Assembly: GCF_002742385.2 (NCBI RefSeq)
Contig: NZ_MJBI02000005.1
Span: 1-64,000 of the forward strand
Reading direction: 5' to 3'
Length of the DNA stretch: 64,000 nt
From: Macrococcoides goetzii
Lineage (GTDB): Bacteria > Bacillota > Bacilli > Staphylococcales > Staphylococcaceae
Part shown: positions 8,694-20,077 of the stretch, piece by piece
Position numbering within the stretch: the first letter of the stretch is position 1
Layout: each line of letters starts with the position of its first letter
Made by a program: the position numbers and the translations under genes
The notes under the pieces: model-generated
The model's database searches: none
The model's input: the letters and a program-made list of their open reading frames with translations, nothing else
What the model was told of the DNA's origin: nothing

Positions 8694-10191
8694 ATTGACG
8701 TCGCTCCTTTAACAAGAACCAATCATAGATGTTTGCAGCATCAACTTGTTCAATATAATCTAAACTGCATTGTATACTGTTACTTCCTGATGAAATGCCT
8801 AAACCAACATTTCTTAAATCTGCACGATTCATAAATGGTGTGGATGATACTTCTAACCCGATAATGTTCTCTTCTTTAATAAAAGAAGTTTGCATTACAA
8901 ATACACCACCATTACGCACATTAATCTGATCATCTAAAATTATATAGCCTGAATTTTTATATTTGATAAATGCCGTAATAAGGGTTAACACCATCAGCAG
9001 AATAACAATCAGCCATGTATATTCAAACCAGTAATACTGAATGATGCCACCAACAATTAATAATATTACCCAGGAAACCTGGAAGTATCTGCGTATACTG
9101 CGCTTTGGAATAACTTTGTTCACTTCATCAAATTGATACTTCGGAACGAGTCTTTGAATCAATTGATACGCATCATCACGATTAATAAATGGTAGTACTT
9201 CTTCATCACCTAAAATGCTGTCTTCTGAACCTTTCATTTCACTCGTTGTAGTAACGACAAATGATGTTTTATTCAATAACTTTCTAAGATAACTTTGTTT
9301 TTCTGTGACTTTCTGAATATTTTTTACAGCGATGTATTTATTTTTTCGTTCGAACAAACCATATTTAATATTGATTAACTCACCGTCAAACTTCACAGTA
9401 TATTGATGATATTTAAGTGCAGTAATAAATACCCCGATAACATAGCTAAATAACAATGCCACTAGTATGATAATACCTACCATCATATAACTTTCTCCAA
9501 CGATACTTTCCAATTTATCCAAATATCTATCCAAATTAAATATGTCATTCACCTGAGAATAAATCGCACTCACAACCGCAATGACCGTAAACATTGATGC
9601 ACTTGTTGAACTCATCATGATAAGATCGGCAAATGATAATTGATAAATTGTTTCATAAGACTTTTCGTCGTATTTAATTACATCCTCTTCTTCAGGATTT
9701 TCTACTAGACTATCATGTACAACGGCACCCTGTTGCAATTGAAATTTACGCTGATTAATATACTCACTTAAAGTTTGAGCATCATTCTTTCCTATACTAT
9801 TCAATTCAATCCCGTCACCCGCTGTTTTAATATGCATGATGACACCACCGAGTAATTGATTCGCAATCCCCGCTGAAGAATCCATCGTCTGAATTTTACC
9901 GATATAAATTTCTTTAACCGTACGACTGATAATACCCTTTTGAAGCATTAATTTATCATCTTCAATCCAGTATTTTGTTATCTTTGCTTCAATCATACTA
10001 AATATCGCACTCAGTAAAGTAAATAATAAAATCAAGATAGCAAAGCCATTATCTAGTAGCGCCTCTTTAGAGAAACCATCTTTGATGATTAAGAACAACC
10101 CAAAACCTATCGGAAAGATATTACTTTTTAAAGATTTAAGCAGATTAGATAGATACGTAGAATAATGAAGTGATTTTTTAGTTGAGTCCAT
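8686..10191 (-). CDS. multi-PH-domain membrane protein (YdbT-like)
   Basis: 501-aa membrane protein with three PH-like repeats (about residues 60-140, 260-345 and 405-485) alternating with hydrophobic helix pairs (about 20-55, 185-260, 365-405). The recurrent motif is KIQTMDSSAG / NIQKVTEKQS / NIIGLEVSST. The ATG at 10191 is taken because GGAG lies 7 nt upstream; the TTG eight codons earlier is inside the previous gene. It is the middle gene of the PH operon and probably acts as one complex with the two single-PH partners. Confidence 0.82.
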   Translation of the reverse strand: MDSTKKSLHYSTYLSNLLKSLKSNIFPIGFGLFLIIKDGFSKEALLDNGFAILILLFTLLSAIFSMIEAKITKYWIEDDKLMLQKGIISRTVKEIYIGKIQTMDSSAGIANQLLGGVIMHIKTAGDGIELNSIGKNDAQTLSEYINQRKFQLQQGAVVHDSLVENPEEEDVIKYDEKSYETIYQLSFADLIMMSSTSASMFTVIAVVSAIYSQVNDIFNLDRYLDKLESIVGESYMMVGIIILVALLFSYVIGVFITALKYHQYTVKFDGELINIKYGLFERKNKYIAVKNIQKVTEKQSYLRKLLNKTSFVVTTTSEMKGSEDSILGDEEVLPFINRDDAYQLIQRLVPKYQFDEVNKVIPKRSIRRYFQVSWVILLIVGGIIQYYWFEYTWLIVILLMVLTLITAFIKYKNSGYIILDDQINVRNGGVFVMQTSFIKEENIIGLEVSSTPFMNRADLRNVGLGISSGSNSIQCSLDYIEQVDAANIYDWFLLKERRQYE

Positions 10192-10657
10192 ATTGAATCT
10201 CCTTAATTCTTGCAATAATACGTTCCGCTACCGCTTCAGCTTCTTTCGTTTCCATATAAGGTAGAACAACCATATCTCCACGTGTATAGACAGTAACAAC
10301 TGCAAGATTAAATTTTTTCATGATAAATCCTTGTTCAATCTTTACTGACTGCATCAAATCTAGCGGTACAATCTTTCTGCTCATGAAGAAAGCCCCGCTA
10401 CTCATTTCAAGTGTAGCCTGATTGAGCTGATAGCGTGTGTATTTATAACTTAAGAAAATACCGAGTGAAAGAATATAGATGGGAATTAGCATCAACAAGA
10501 ATATTAAGTATGTATAACGCCATTCATACAACCAATTGATGCCAAAATACAATCCGGTACAGATGGCTAAAGTAAATAACGCAAAAACGCTCCATTTAAT
10601 ACGTCTGTATACAGGAGTATTTGCAGGTTGTGCATGTGGTAACGGTTCAAAATACAA
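10178..10657 (-). CDS. PH-domain membrane protein (YdbS-like), first gene of the operon
   Basis: 159 aa from a proposed TTG start; 164 aa if the ATG at 10672 is used. Two hydrophobic segments (about residues 20-40 and 45-70) precede a bPH2 domain (MSSGAFFMSRKIVPLDLMQS). I choose TTG because GGAGG lies 8 nt before it, while the same bases would be codons 2-3 of the ATG frame, and because the extended -10 promoter at 10681-10689 would leave the ATG with almost no leader. The function is unknown; it heads the three-gene PH-domain operon leading into acpS. Confidence 0.78.
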   Translation of the reverse strand: MYFEPLPHAQPANTPVYRRIKWSVFALFTLAICTGLYFGINWLYEWRYTYLIFLLMLIPIYILSLGIFLSYKYTRYQLNQATLEMSSGAFFMSRKIVPLDLMQSVKIEQGFIMKKFNLAVVTVYTRGDMVVLPYMETKEAEAVAERIIARIKEIQYGLN

Positions 10658-10680
10658 TTCAATCGCCTCCATTTATGTAA

Positions 10681-10689
10681 ATTATAACA
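10681..10689 (-). promoter_or_regulatory. extended -10 promoter of the PH-domain operon
   Basis: Minus-strand TG-T-TATAAT, with TATAAT at 10681-10686. There is no convincing -35, as expected for an extended -10 promoter. The predicted start is near 10674, only 2 nt from the ATG at 10672 and about 16 nt from the preferred TTG start. Confidence 0.55.
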
Positions 10690-10751
10690 AAGAACATAAG
10701 ATTTTCATAAGGTGAGTATTATATGTGAAGTTTGTCTCTGTTTTTTTGTGA

Positions 10752-11100
10752 GGAAGTGGCGTGAGATTCATTTTGAAGACACTTACTCACACTTGTTTCT
10801 AGTTTCGTTTGCGGAAGTGGCGGCAAATTCATTTTGAAGACACTTACTCACGCTCACTTCTAGTTTTCTATACGGAAGTGGCGGCAAATTCATTTTGAAG
10901 ACACTTACTCACACTCACTTCTAGTTTTCTATACGGAAGTGGCGGCAAATTCATTTTGAAGACACTTACTCACACTCACTTCTGGTTTTCTACTCGGAAG
11001 TGGCGGCAAATTCATTTTGAAGACACTTACTCACACCCACTTCTGATTTTCTACACGGAAGTGGCGGCAAATTCATTTTGAAGACACTTACTCACACCCC
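10752..11100. repeat. tandem array A: six units of 61 bp
   Basis: Units begin with GGAAGTGGC at 10752, 10813, 10874, 10935, 10996 and 11057, exactly 61 bp apart. Each has a conserved 35-bp imperfect palindrome (GGAAGTG ... CACTTAC ends, with CAAAT/ATTTTG inner arms) and a 26-bp filler (TCACACTCACTTCTAGTTTT type). The filler is nearly the same in all units; the first unit is the most diverged. The last unit is cut after the palindrome. The array fills the space between the PH-domain operon promoter and the cshA terminator. It has no coding capacity I can support. Confidence 0.93.
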
Positions 11101-11113
11101 AGTCAAACAAAAA

Positions 11114-11159
11114 CAAAAAAACACCTCAAACTAATCACTTCGATTAATTTAAGGTGTTC
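11114..11159 (-). terminator. terminator after cshA
   Basis: Minus-strand stem ACACCTTAAATTAATC with GATTAGTTTGAGGTGT around a GAAGT loop, followed by TTTTTTTG. It lies just beyond the cshA stop codon. Confidence 0.9.
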
Positions 11160-11170
11160 AAAATAACTAT

Positions 11171-12858
<1,688 letters not shown>

Positions 12859-12859
12859 T

Positions 12860-12889
12860 AAAAAAATGACTGTAAGCTATACAGTCATT
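12860..12889 (-). terminator. terminator after murF
   Basis: Minus-strand stem AATGACTGTA with TACAGTCATT around TAGCT, then TTTTTT. It lies about 70 nt downstream of the murF stop, separating murF from cshA. Confidence 0.85.
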
Positions 12890-12955
12890 CATTTTATATG
12901 GACCGGAAATATTTTTTATTTATTTTATTTATTACGTTATTTATCCCACAATCAT

Positions 12956-14293
12956 TTAAATGAGATGATTAATAATCGTTTCAAGCGCCATGCCGCGGCT
13001 TGCTTTAAATAGTATAACCGTTTCTGGATTTAAATATGGTATAAGTGCTTCTTCCAGTGCTTCTTTCGTTTCAAAATGCATAGCATGCGTGAAACCTTGT
13101 GCTTTATCATGAATGTATTTTGCCTCAGTGCCAACAGTAAATAAATGATCGATTGATTTATTTTTAAAATAAGCACCTACAGCTTCATGATACATTTTTG
13201 AATCAGGACCGAGTTCTAACACATCGCTAAATACGATAATCTTCGTCGGAACATCCATAATTGATAACGTATCAATAGAAGCACGCATGCTCGTCGGACT
13301 TGCATTATACGCATCATTTATTAAACGGGCTTTATTCTGGCCGATAATTTGTTCCATGCGCATATTCGTTAAATGCAGATGTCCTAAATTATTATTTATT
13401 ACTGCGTCACTTAATCCAAGTAAACGACCAATTGCGATTGCAATCGTTGCATTGCGCGCATTATGTGCTCCAAGTGTCGGAATGCTAAATTGCGCTGCTC
13501 CCACTTTAAAAGCAATACTTCTTTCAGATGCTTGTAAGTCATGAATGTAAAAATCATTATCCTGATTAAAGCCGATACTTTTAAATTCACCATCAGTCTT
13601 ATCTACTAATTCATTTAGTAATGGTTCATCGCCATCATAAAATAATGGCCCCTTTAATCCTTCAGTAATTTCAAACTTAGCTTGTGCAATACCAGCGCGT
13701 GACCCTAAGTCACGCATATGACTTTCGCCAATATTAGTAATCGCAGCAATATCAGGTTGTACGAGATTTGATAAAAATGCAATCTCACCAAATCCTGACA
13801 TCCCCATCTCTAAAATAGAAATTTCTGTATCTTCATCTAATTGACATAGCGTAATCGGCAGACCAATTTCATTATTGTAGTTCCCCTGCGTTTTCTTAAC
13901 TTTAAAATTCGGTGCTAAAACAACTTCTACCATATCTTTTGTAGAGGTTTTACCGTTACTGCCTGTAATCGCAATAACTTTCGGATTTACTTCTTCTAAA
14001 TAAGCTTTACCGATTGCCTGTAATGCACTTAAAGTATCTTCGACCACAACTAGCGGCAAACCTTCAGGCATATTTGGTGCATCACTTTGCCATAAAGCAG
14101 CTGCAGCCCCACTTTCAATTGCCTGCGCCACATATTGATGTCCATCAACATGTTCACCTTTAAAAGGGATAAACAATACATCCTCATTAATATGTCTCGA
14201 ATCAATTGATACGCCATCGATTAACACATCATGATTTCCTTTTACTGTGCCATTCGTTTGTTCTGCAATCCATTGTAAATTTCTTTTTATCAT
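12956..14293 (-). CDS. murF: UDP-MurNAc-tripeptide--D-Ala-D-Ala ligase
   Basis: 445-aa Mur ligase adding D-Ala-D-Ala to the UDP-MurNAc tripeptide, the last cytoplasmic step of the stem peptide. The ATP loop is ITGSNGKTSTKD (about residues 107-118), the central domain has EMGMSGFGEI, and the C-terminal domain has NDAYNASPTSM. It starts 5 nt after the ddl stop without a clear ribosome-binding site, which suggests translational coupling to ddl. Confidence 0.95.
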   Translation of the reverse strand: MIKRNLQWIAEQTNGTVKGNHDVLIDGVSIDSRHINEDVLFIPFKGEHVDGHQYVAQAIESGAAAALWQSDAPNMPEGLPLVVVEDTLSALQAIGKAYLEEVNPKVIAITGSNGKTSTKDMVEVVLAPNFKVKKTQGNYNNEIGLPITLCQLDEDTEISILEMGMSGFGEIAFLSNLVQPDIAAITNIGESHMRDLGSRAGIAQAKFEITEGLKGPLFYDGDEPLLNELVDKTDGEFKSIGFNQDNDFYIHDLQASERSIAFKVGAAQFSIPTLGAHNARNATIAIAIGRLLGLSDAVINNNLGHLHLTNMRMEQIIGQNKARLINDAYNASPTSMRASIDTLSIMDVPTKIIVFSDVLELGPDSKMYHEAVGAYFKNKSIDHLFTVGTEAKYIHDKAQGFTHAMHFETKEALEEALIPYLNPETVILFKASRGMALETIINHLI

Positions 14294-14298
14294 CTTAA

Positions 14299-15387
<1,089 letters not shown>

Positions 15388-15539
15388 TTAATATAATAAT
15401 ACTATCACGATATATGATGATATGCATGTTTTTTATCGAAAGGCGTAAATCATTCATAAAAGAATCATTTATTCCTATAATGTTTCAACTTATTTATGTA
15501 TAATAATGACTATAATTTATTTAGAGTAGGAGTTTGGCC

Positions 15540-16751
15540 ATGGCTCAATCAAGTAATACATCACGCATCAAAATTAAGCGCCCATGGATTGAAAAAATCG
15601 ATTGGTGGCTCATTATTCTTATATTATGTTTTTTTACTGTTAGTTTAACTGTAATCACATCTGCAATGGATGGTCAGCAATATGTTACGAACTTTGCTGA
15701 ACGTCAAGTATTCTATTATATTCTCGGATTTATTCTCGCATTCAGTATTATGCTTATTAAACCGAAACTGATTAACAAATGGGTTTTCGTACTTTATTTT
15801 TTAGGTAATCTGGCCCTGCTGGGCTTACTGATACTACCTGAATCTTCTTTGACACCGACGATTAACGGTGCAAAAAGCTGGTATGTATTCTTTGGACGAC
15901 TCAGCTTACAACCTTCTGAATTTATGAAGATTATTTTAATCCTGACATTAAGTAAAGTTGTATACGATCACAATCGTTTCACATATTACAAATCTTTTCA
16001 GACAGATATCATTTTACTGATGAAGATTGGCTTAACTTCGATTATTCCTATGATATTAATCTTGTTACAAAATGACTTAGGTACAACACTCGTATTACTG
16101 GCGATTATTTTAGGGATTACGGTGGTCTCAGGAGTAACCTGGCGTATCCTTGCACCATTTTTAATTGGGCTTACAGCAATTGGTGCCACGCTTATACTTG
16201 CAATCATCTATAAACCTGAACTTATCGATAAAGTACTCGGTATTAAGACGTATCAGCTTGGCCGAATCAACTCATGGCTAAATCCCGCACAATATAGTGA
16301 CGGCGAAGGTTTCCACTTGATGGAGTCATTAAAAGCTATCGGATCTGGTGGATTATTCGGTAAAGGATTTAAAGGTGGAGAAGTGTACATTCCTGAGAAT
16401 CATACCGATTTTATCTTTTCAGTTATCGGTGAAGAATTTGGATTTATTGGTACTGTAATCGTACTCGTATTATTCCTGGCATTATTTACACATTTAATTC
16501 GTATGGCACAAGTATCAACAAATCAATTCGCATCTATATTTTTAGTTGGATTAATCAGTATGATTATCTTCCATGTATTTCAAAATATCGGCATGACGAT
16601 TCAGGTTGTGCCAATTACAGGTATCCCATTACCATTCATTAGCTATGGTGGTAGTGCGCTTTGGGCATTGATGTGTGGGATAGGTGTTGCATTATCTATC
16701 TTTTATCACTCTGATGCCGAACAAATTAAAAAGTATAAGCAAGTGAGATAA
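15540..16751 (+). CDS. rodA: RodA-type SEDS peptidoglycan glycosyltransferase
   Basis: 403-aa polytopic protein of the FtsW/RodA/SpoVE family with about ten membrane segments. The SEDS signatures are LQPSEFMKI, NDLGTTLV and a C-terminal PLPFISYGGSALWALM. It polymerises lipid II with a class B PBP. The ATG at 15540 is preferred because AGGAG lies 7 nt before it; the frame opens at a TTG two codons earlier. Placement next to ddl-murF fits RodA more than FtsW. Confidence 0.92.
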   Translation: MAQSSNTSRIKIKRPWIEKIDWWLIILILCFFTVSLTVITSAMDGQQYVTNFAERQVFYYILGFILAFSIMLIKPKLINKWVFVLYFLGNLALLGLLILPESSLTPTINGAKSWYVFFGRLSLQPSEFMKIILILTLSKVVYDHNRFTYYKSFQTDIILLMKIGLTSIIPMILILLQNDLGTTLVLLAIILGITVVSGVTWRILAPFLIGLTAIGATLILAIIYKPELIDKVLGIKTYQLGRINSWLNPAQYSDGEGFHLMESLKAIGSGGLFGKGFKGGEVYIPENHTDFIFSVIGEEFGFIGTVIVLVLFLALFTHLIRMAQVSTNQFASIFLVGLISMIIFHVFQNIGMTIQVVPITGIPLPFISYGGSALWALMCGIGVALSIFYHSDAEQIKKYKQVR

Positions 16752-16767
16752 TCAATATCCACATAAT

Positions 16768-16812
16768 AAAACTCTTTATCAACCACTATTGGATTGATAA
16801 AGAGTTTTTAAT
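16768..16812 (+). terminator. terminator after rodA
   Basis: AACTCTTTATCAA paired with TTGATAAAGAGTT around a CCACTATTGGA loop, followed by TTTTTAATTT. The symmetric A-run also allows use on the other strand for the 44-aa ORF. Confidence 0.9.
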
Positions 16813-16864
16813 TTAAACAACAAAAAAAAGACACTCTAAATTCGAATGTCATCTCATATGTATA

Positions 16865-16999
16865 TTATTTTAATTTTGCGGGTGCTACATGTGGTAACGT
16901 ACGCATAACTTCAAGTCGTGATTTTGTTTTTGAGATATTAACACCAAGTGAAGAAAGCAGAGTGACAACATTTTTCATTTTTTCCTGAGATTGTTTCAT
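16865..16999 (-). CDS. 44-aa uncharacterised small protein
   Basis: Short ORF beginning MKQSQEKMKNVV and ending HVAPAKLK. Its ATG has GGAGTGATCGAA upstream, a good ribosome-binding site, and a convergent terminator follows the stop. It is a basic, amphipathic, soluble-looking peptide with no signal sequence, cysteine or clear membrane segment. I do not recognise the family. It is convergent with rodA and divergent from cls. Confidence 0.6.
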   Translation of the reverse strand: MKQSQEKMKNVVTLLSSLGVNISKTKSRLEVMRTLPHVAPAKLK

Positions 17000-17206
17000 T
17001 TCGATCACTCCTAATCAATTTGTTAATACTAGTGTACCCGAAAATAACCAATATAGCTATAGGTCCATAGACTTATTTATGTAAAGATTTTGTGAACAAT
17101 GATAGCGATTTGTAAAAGCAGATTTTAGTATGAAATTTGTATAAACACAAAGTATTTAATTGTTTTTTCATGTATAATAAAGCTAATTCTAAAGGAGGAA
17201 TGCTTT

Positions 17207-18682
17207 TTGTCAGTATTCTCAAATATCGATTATTCTCAAGTATTCTCAATACTTTTCTTTGTTGCATTTGTCTTTAATATATTTTTAGCTTTCGTAATTA
17301 TCTTTTTAGAACGTAGACAGGCGGGATCTACATGGGCATGGCTACTTGTACTATTCTTCCTGCCGATTATCGGTTTCATAATTTATTTGCTATTCGGCCG
17401 TCAAATCAAACAGTCAAGTATCTTTAAGTTAGATGAAGAAGATAAAATTGGTCTTCAGCAAATTGTGCATGAACAGATGCATGCAATTGATGAAGATGAT
17501 CTAATGGTGCGCTCTAAAGAAATTATGAAGCATAAAGATATTATTCGTATGAACTTAAATAATTATTCATCATTTCTGACGACAGATAATGCAGTTGAAA
17601 TTCTTACAGATGGTCGCAAAAAGTTTGATGCGCTTATCCAGGATATACGTAATGCTGAAGATCATATTCATATTCAATATTATATATTTAAGCGAGACGG
17701 CATTGGTAAAGAAATTTTAGATGCATTGATGCAGAAGCTTGAAGAAGGTGTCGAAGTTAAGATGCTGTATGATGATATCGGTTCACGTACGTTAACTTTA
17801 TCCCGTTTTAAAACATTTAAGAAGCTTGGCGGACAGGTAGAAGCATTCTTCCCTTCTCACTTTCCTCTTATTAATTTCAGGATGAACAATCGAAATCATC
17901 GTAAGATCGTTGTAATTGATGGAAAAATCGGATATATCGGTGGCTTTAATGTCGGCGATGAGTATTTAGGACTAGATAAACGATTTGGGTATTGGCGAGA
18001 TACCCATTTACGTGTCGAAGGTGACTCAGTCAATGCATTACAACTTCGTTTTATGATGGACTGGAATTCCCAATCAACGCGTAATTTTATGCATTATGAT
18101 AAAAAATATTTTCCGGATGTCGATAGTAAAGGTGAAATCGGAATTCAAATTGCCTCGAGTGGGCCAGATTCCAGTGAACAACATATCAAATTCGGTTATC
18201 TAAAAATGATCACATCAGCAAAAGAATCTATATTTATTCAGTCACCTTACTTTATACCAGACACTTCTTTGCTCGATGCGTTAAAAATCGCTGCGCTTAC
18301 TGGGGTAGAAGTCAACATTATGATTCCAAACAAACCCGACCATCCATTCGTTTATTGGGCAACTTATTCAAACGTCGGTGAACTGATTCAGGCCGGTTGC
18401 AATATATTTATCTACGAGAATGGATTTATCCATACGAAAATGATGGTGATCGACGATGAAGTCGCAAGTGTCGGTACAGCAAATATGGACTTTAGAAGTT
18501 TTGAACTAAATTTTGAAGTTAACGCATTTATATACGATCATGATATTGCCTATAAATTACGTAAGACGTTTGAAGATGACGTTAAAGTTTCCAGTCAGCT
18601 CACACAGGAAATTTATGATCAACGCGTATTACTCATCAGAGTTAAGGAAGCCATTGCAAGATTAATATCACCGCTATTATAA
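17207..18682 (+). CDS. cls: cardiolipin synthase
   Basis: 491-aa phospholipase D superfamily enzyme that condenses two phosphatidylglycerols to cardiolipin. Two N-terminal membrane helices (about residues 12-35 and 42-65) precede two HKD motifs, [10 protein letters not shown] (about 228-237) and [10 protein letters not shown] (about 404-413). The start is TTG at 17207 with AAAGGAGG 8 nt upstream; the nearby ATG is out of frame. Staphylococci carry two cls genes; this one sits by rodA like S. aureus cls2. Confidence 0.95.
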   Translation: MSVFSNIDYSQVFSILFFVAFVFNIFLAFVIIFLERRQAGSTWAWLLVLFFLPIIGFIIYLLFGRQIKQSSIFKLDEEDKIGLQQIVHEQMHAIDEDDLMVRSKEIMKHKDIIRMNLNNYSSFLTTDNAVEILTDGRKKFDALIQDIRNAEDHIHIQYYIFKRDGIGKEILDALMQKLEEGVEVKMLYDDIGSRTLTLSRFKTFKKLGGQVEAFFPSHFPLINFRMNNRNHRKIVVIDGKIGYIGGFNVGDEYLGLDKRFGYWRDTHLRVEGDSVNALQLRFMMDWNSQSTRNFMHYDKKYFPDVDSKGEIGIQIASSGPDSSEQHIKFGYLKMITSAKESIFIQSPYFIPDTSLLDALKIAALTGVEVNIMIPNKPDHPFVYWATYSNVGELIQAGCNIFIYENGFIHTKMMVIDDEVASVGTANMDFRSFELNFEVNAFIYDHDIAYKLRKTFEDDVKVSSQLTQEIYDQRVLLIRVKEAIARLISPLL

Positions 18683-18718
18683 AAGAGAGTGAGAAATCAA
18701 TTCGCACTCCCTTTTTAT
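18681..18718. terminator. bidirectional terminator between cls and a small ORF
   Basis: AAAGAGAGTG pairs with CACTCCCTTT (one mismatch), flanked by A- and T-rich runs. It can stop cls on the plus strand and the 39-aa ORF on the minus strand. Confidence 0.75.
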
Positions 18719-18838
18719 TTAATGTATCAATAAGAAATCAGCTGCTAAATTTAAGAAAAATACACTATGAACAATCAAATATGTAAATCCTAGTTTCTTT
18801 TGTTGTTTCGTGAGTTCGAAATGATATGTATTTTGCAT
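18719..18838 (-). CDS. 39-aa small membrane protein
   Basis: ORF starting MQNTYHFELTKQQKKLGFTY and ending NLAADFLLIH, with AAAGGGGATG 8 nt before the ATG. One predicted membrane helix covers about residues 17-37, after a short basic cytoplasmic head. Its family is not recognised. It overlaps no other gene and ends at the shared terminator with cls. Confidence 0.6.
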   Translation of the reverse strand: MQNTYHFELTKQQKKLGFTYLIVHSVFFLNLAADFLLIH

Positions 18839-18947
18839 GATTTACATCCCCTTTGTCATATAAATTGTTTTGAATTTTCTGATAATTTTTAATCTTATTA
18901 TACCAACTTTTTATATAAAGTAAACATTTAAAAGGAGTTTTTTTCAC

Positions 18948-19577
18948 ATGAATAACAAAGAAGTACTACACATCACCGAATCATTTGTGAAAAATGTGCA
19001 TAAAGATGAATCGAGCGGTCATGATTATGCGCATATCGAACGTGTCCGAAAAATGGCTGTTGAAATCGCTGTAAAAGAAAATGCTGACCTTTTTATCGTT
19101 GAAATGGCAGCGTTATTACATGATACTGTCGACGAAAAATTATTCGATACTATTGCTGCATGGGAACGATTGAATAAATTTTACGAAGAAATTCAACTTC
19201 CTATAGAACATCGACAAGCTATTAATCATATTCTTAAATATATGAGCTTTAACGGCGGAAAGAATGAAGGGAAGTTGGAATCGCTTGAAGGCAAAGTTGT
19301 TCAGGATGCTGACCGACTTGATGCGTTAGGTGCGATAGGAATTGCCAGAACATTTATGTTTGCCGGAAAGTTTGGTGAAGCGATGTATGATCCAAACATA
19401 CCTGTTCGCGATGATTTAAGTGACTATCGAACACCGAGCACTGCCATCAATCATTTTTATGAGAAACTATTTAAACTAATTGACCTGATGAATACAGAAA
19501 CTGCAAAGAAAATGGCAGAAGAACGCAATACCTATATGAAAGCATTTATTGAACAATTTAAAAAAGAATGGTGTTAG
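18948..19577 (+). CDS. HD-domain phosphohydrolase (YedJ-like)
   Basis: 209-aa HD protein. The metal-binding residues are visible in HDYAHIERV (about residues 25-33), LLHDTVDE (about 59-66) and QDADRLDALGAIG. Members of this family act on nucleotides or phosphorylated metabolites, but the substrate is not known. The ATG follows AAAGGAGTTTTTTTC. Tandem array B begins about 30 bp after the stop. Confidence 0.85.
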   Translation: MNNKEVLHITESFVKNVHKDESSGHDYAHIERVRKMAVEIAVKENADLFIVEMAALLHDTVDEKLFDTIAAWERLNKFYEEIQLPIEHRQAINHILKYMSFNGGKNEGKLESLEGKVVQDADRLDALGAIGIARTFMFAGKFGEAMYDPNIPVRDDLSDYRTPSTAINHFYEKLFKLIDLMNTETAKKMAEERNTYMKAFIEQFKKEWC

Positions 19578-19608
19578 TGCGTTTGTAGGTGATTTGGGAA
19601 GGGATTGT

Positions 19609-20009
19609 GGAAGTGACTTCAGATTTCGTTTGACGACACTTACTCCAGAGTTTTGCATTTATAGTGGACGGAAGTGACTTCAGATTTCGTTTGACGACAC
19701 TTACTACAAGGTTTTGCATTTATAGTGGACGGAAGTGACTTCAGATTTATTTTGACGACACTTACTCCAGGGTTTTGCATTTATAGTGGACGGAAGTGGC
19801 TTCAGATTTATTTTGACGACACTTACTACAAGGTTTTGCATTTTTGGTGGACGGAAGTGGCTTCAAATCTATTTTGACGACACTTACTCCAGGGTTTTGC
19901 ATTTTTGGTACACGGAAGTGGCTTCAAATCTATTTTGACGACACATACGCGCTGAATTTATCTCTGCGGTACACGGAAGTGGCTTCAAATCTATTTTGAC
20001 GACACTTCC
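19609..20009. repeat. tandem array B: seven units of 61 bp
   Basis: Units start with GGAAGTG at 19609, 19670, 19731, 19792, 19853, 19914 and 19975, exactly 61 bp apart. Each carries a 35-bp palindrome: GGAAGTGGCTTCAAAT against ATTTTGACGACACTTAC. The 26-bp filler is TCCAGGGTTTTGCATTTATA type. The final unit is cut after the palindrome, whose outer arm there is a perfect CACTTCC. The core is shared with array A, the filler is not. The array lies between the convergent HD gene and yidC, against the yidC terminator. Confidence 0.94.
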
Positions 20010-20032
20010 GAACCTCTTTCCCCTCATCAATT

Positions 20033-20069
20033 AAAAAAAGTGACCTCAAATCAATTTTGAGGTCACTTT
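20033..20069 (-). terminator. terminator after yidC
   Basis: Minus-strand stem AAAGTGACCTCAAA with TTTGAGGTCACTTT, then TTTTT. The same outline (AAGTG-C-TCAAA ... TTTGA-GTCACTT) recurs in every unit of array B next door. Confidence 0.92.
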
Positions 20070-20077
20070 CTATCTAA

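Noticed and set aside
19609-20009. CRISPR array (35-bp palindromic repeat, 26-bp spacer)
   Set aside because: The fillers are nearly identical from unit to unit within each array, so they are not acquired spacers, and no cas gene is in the window.
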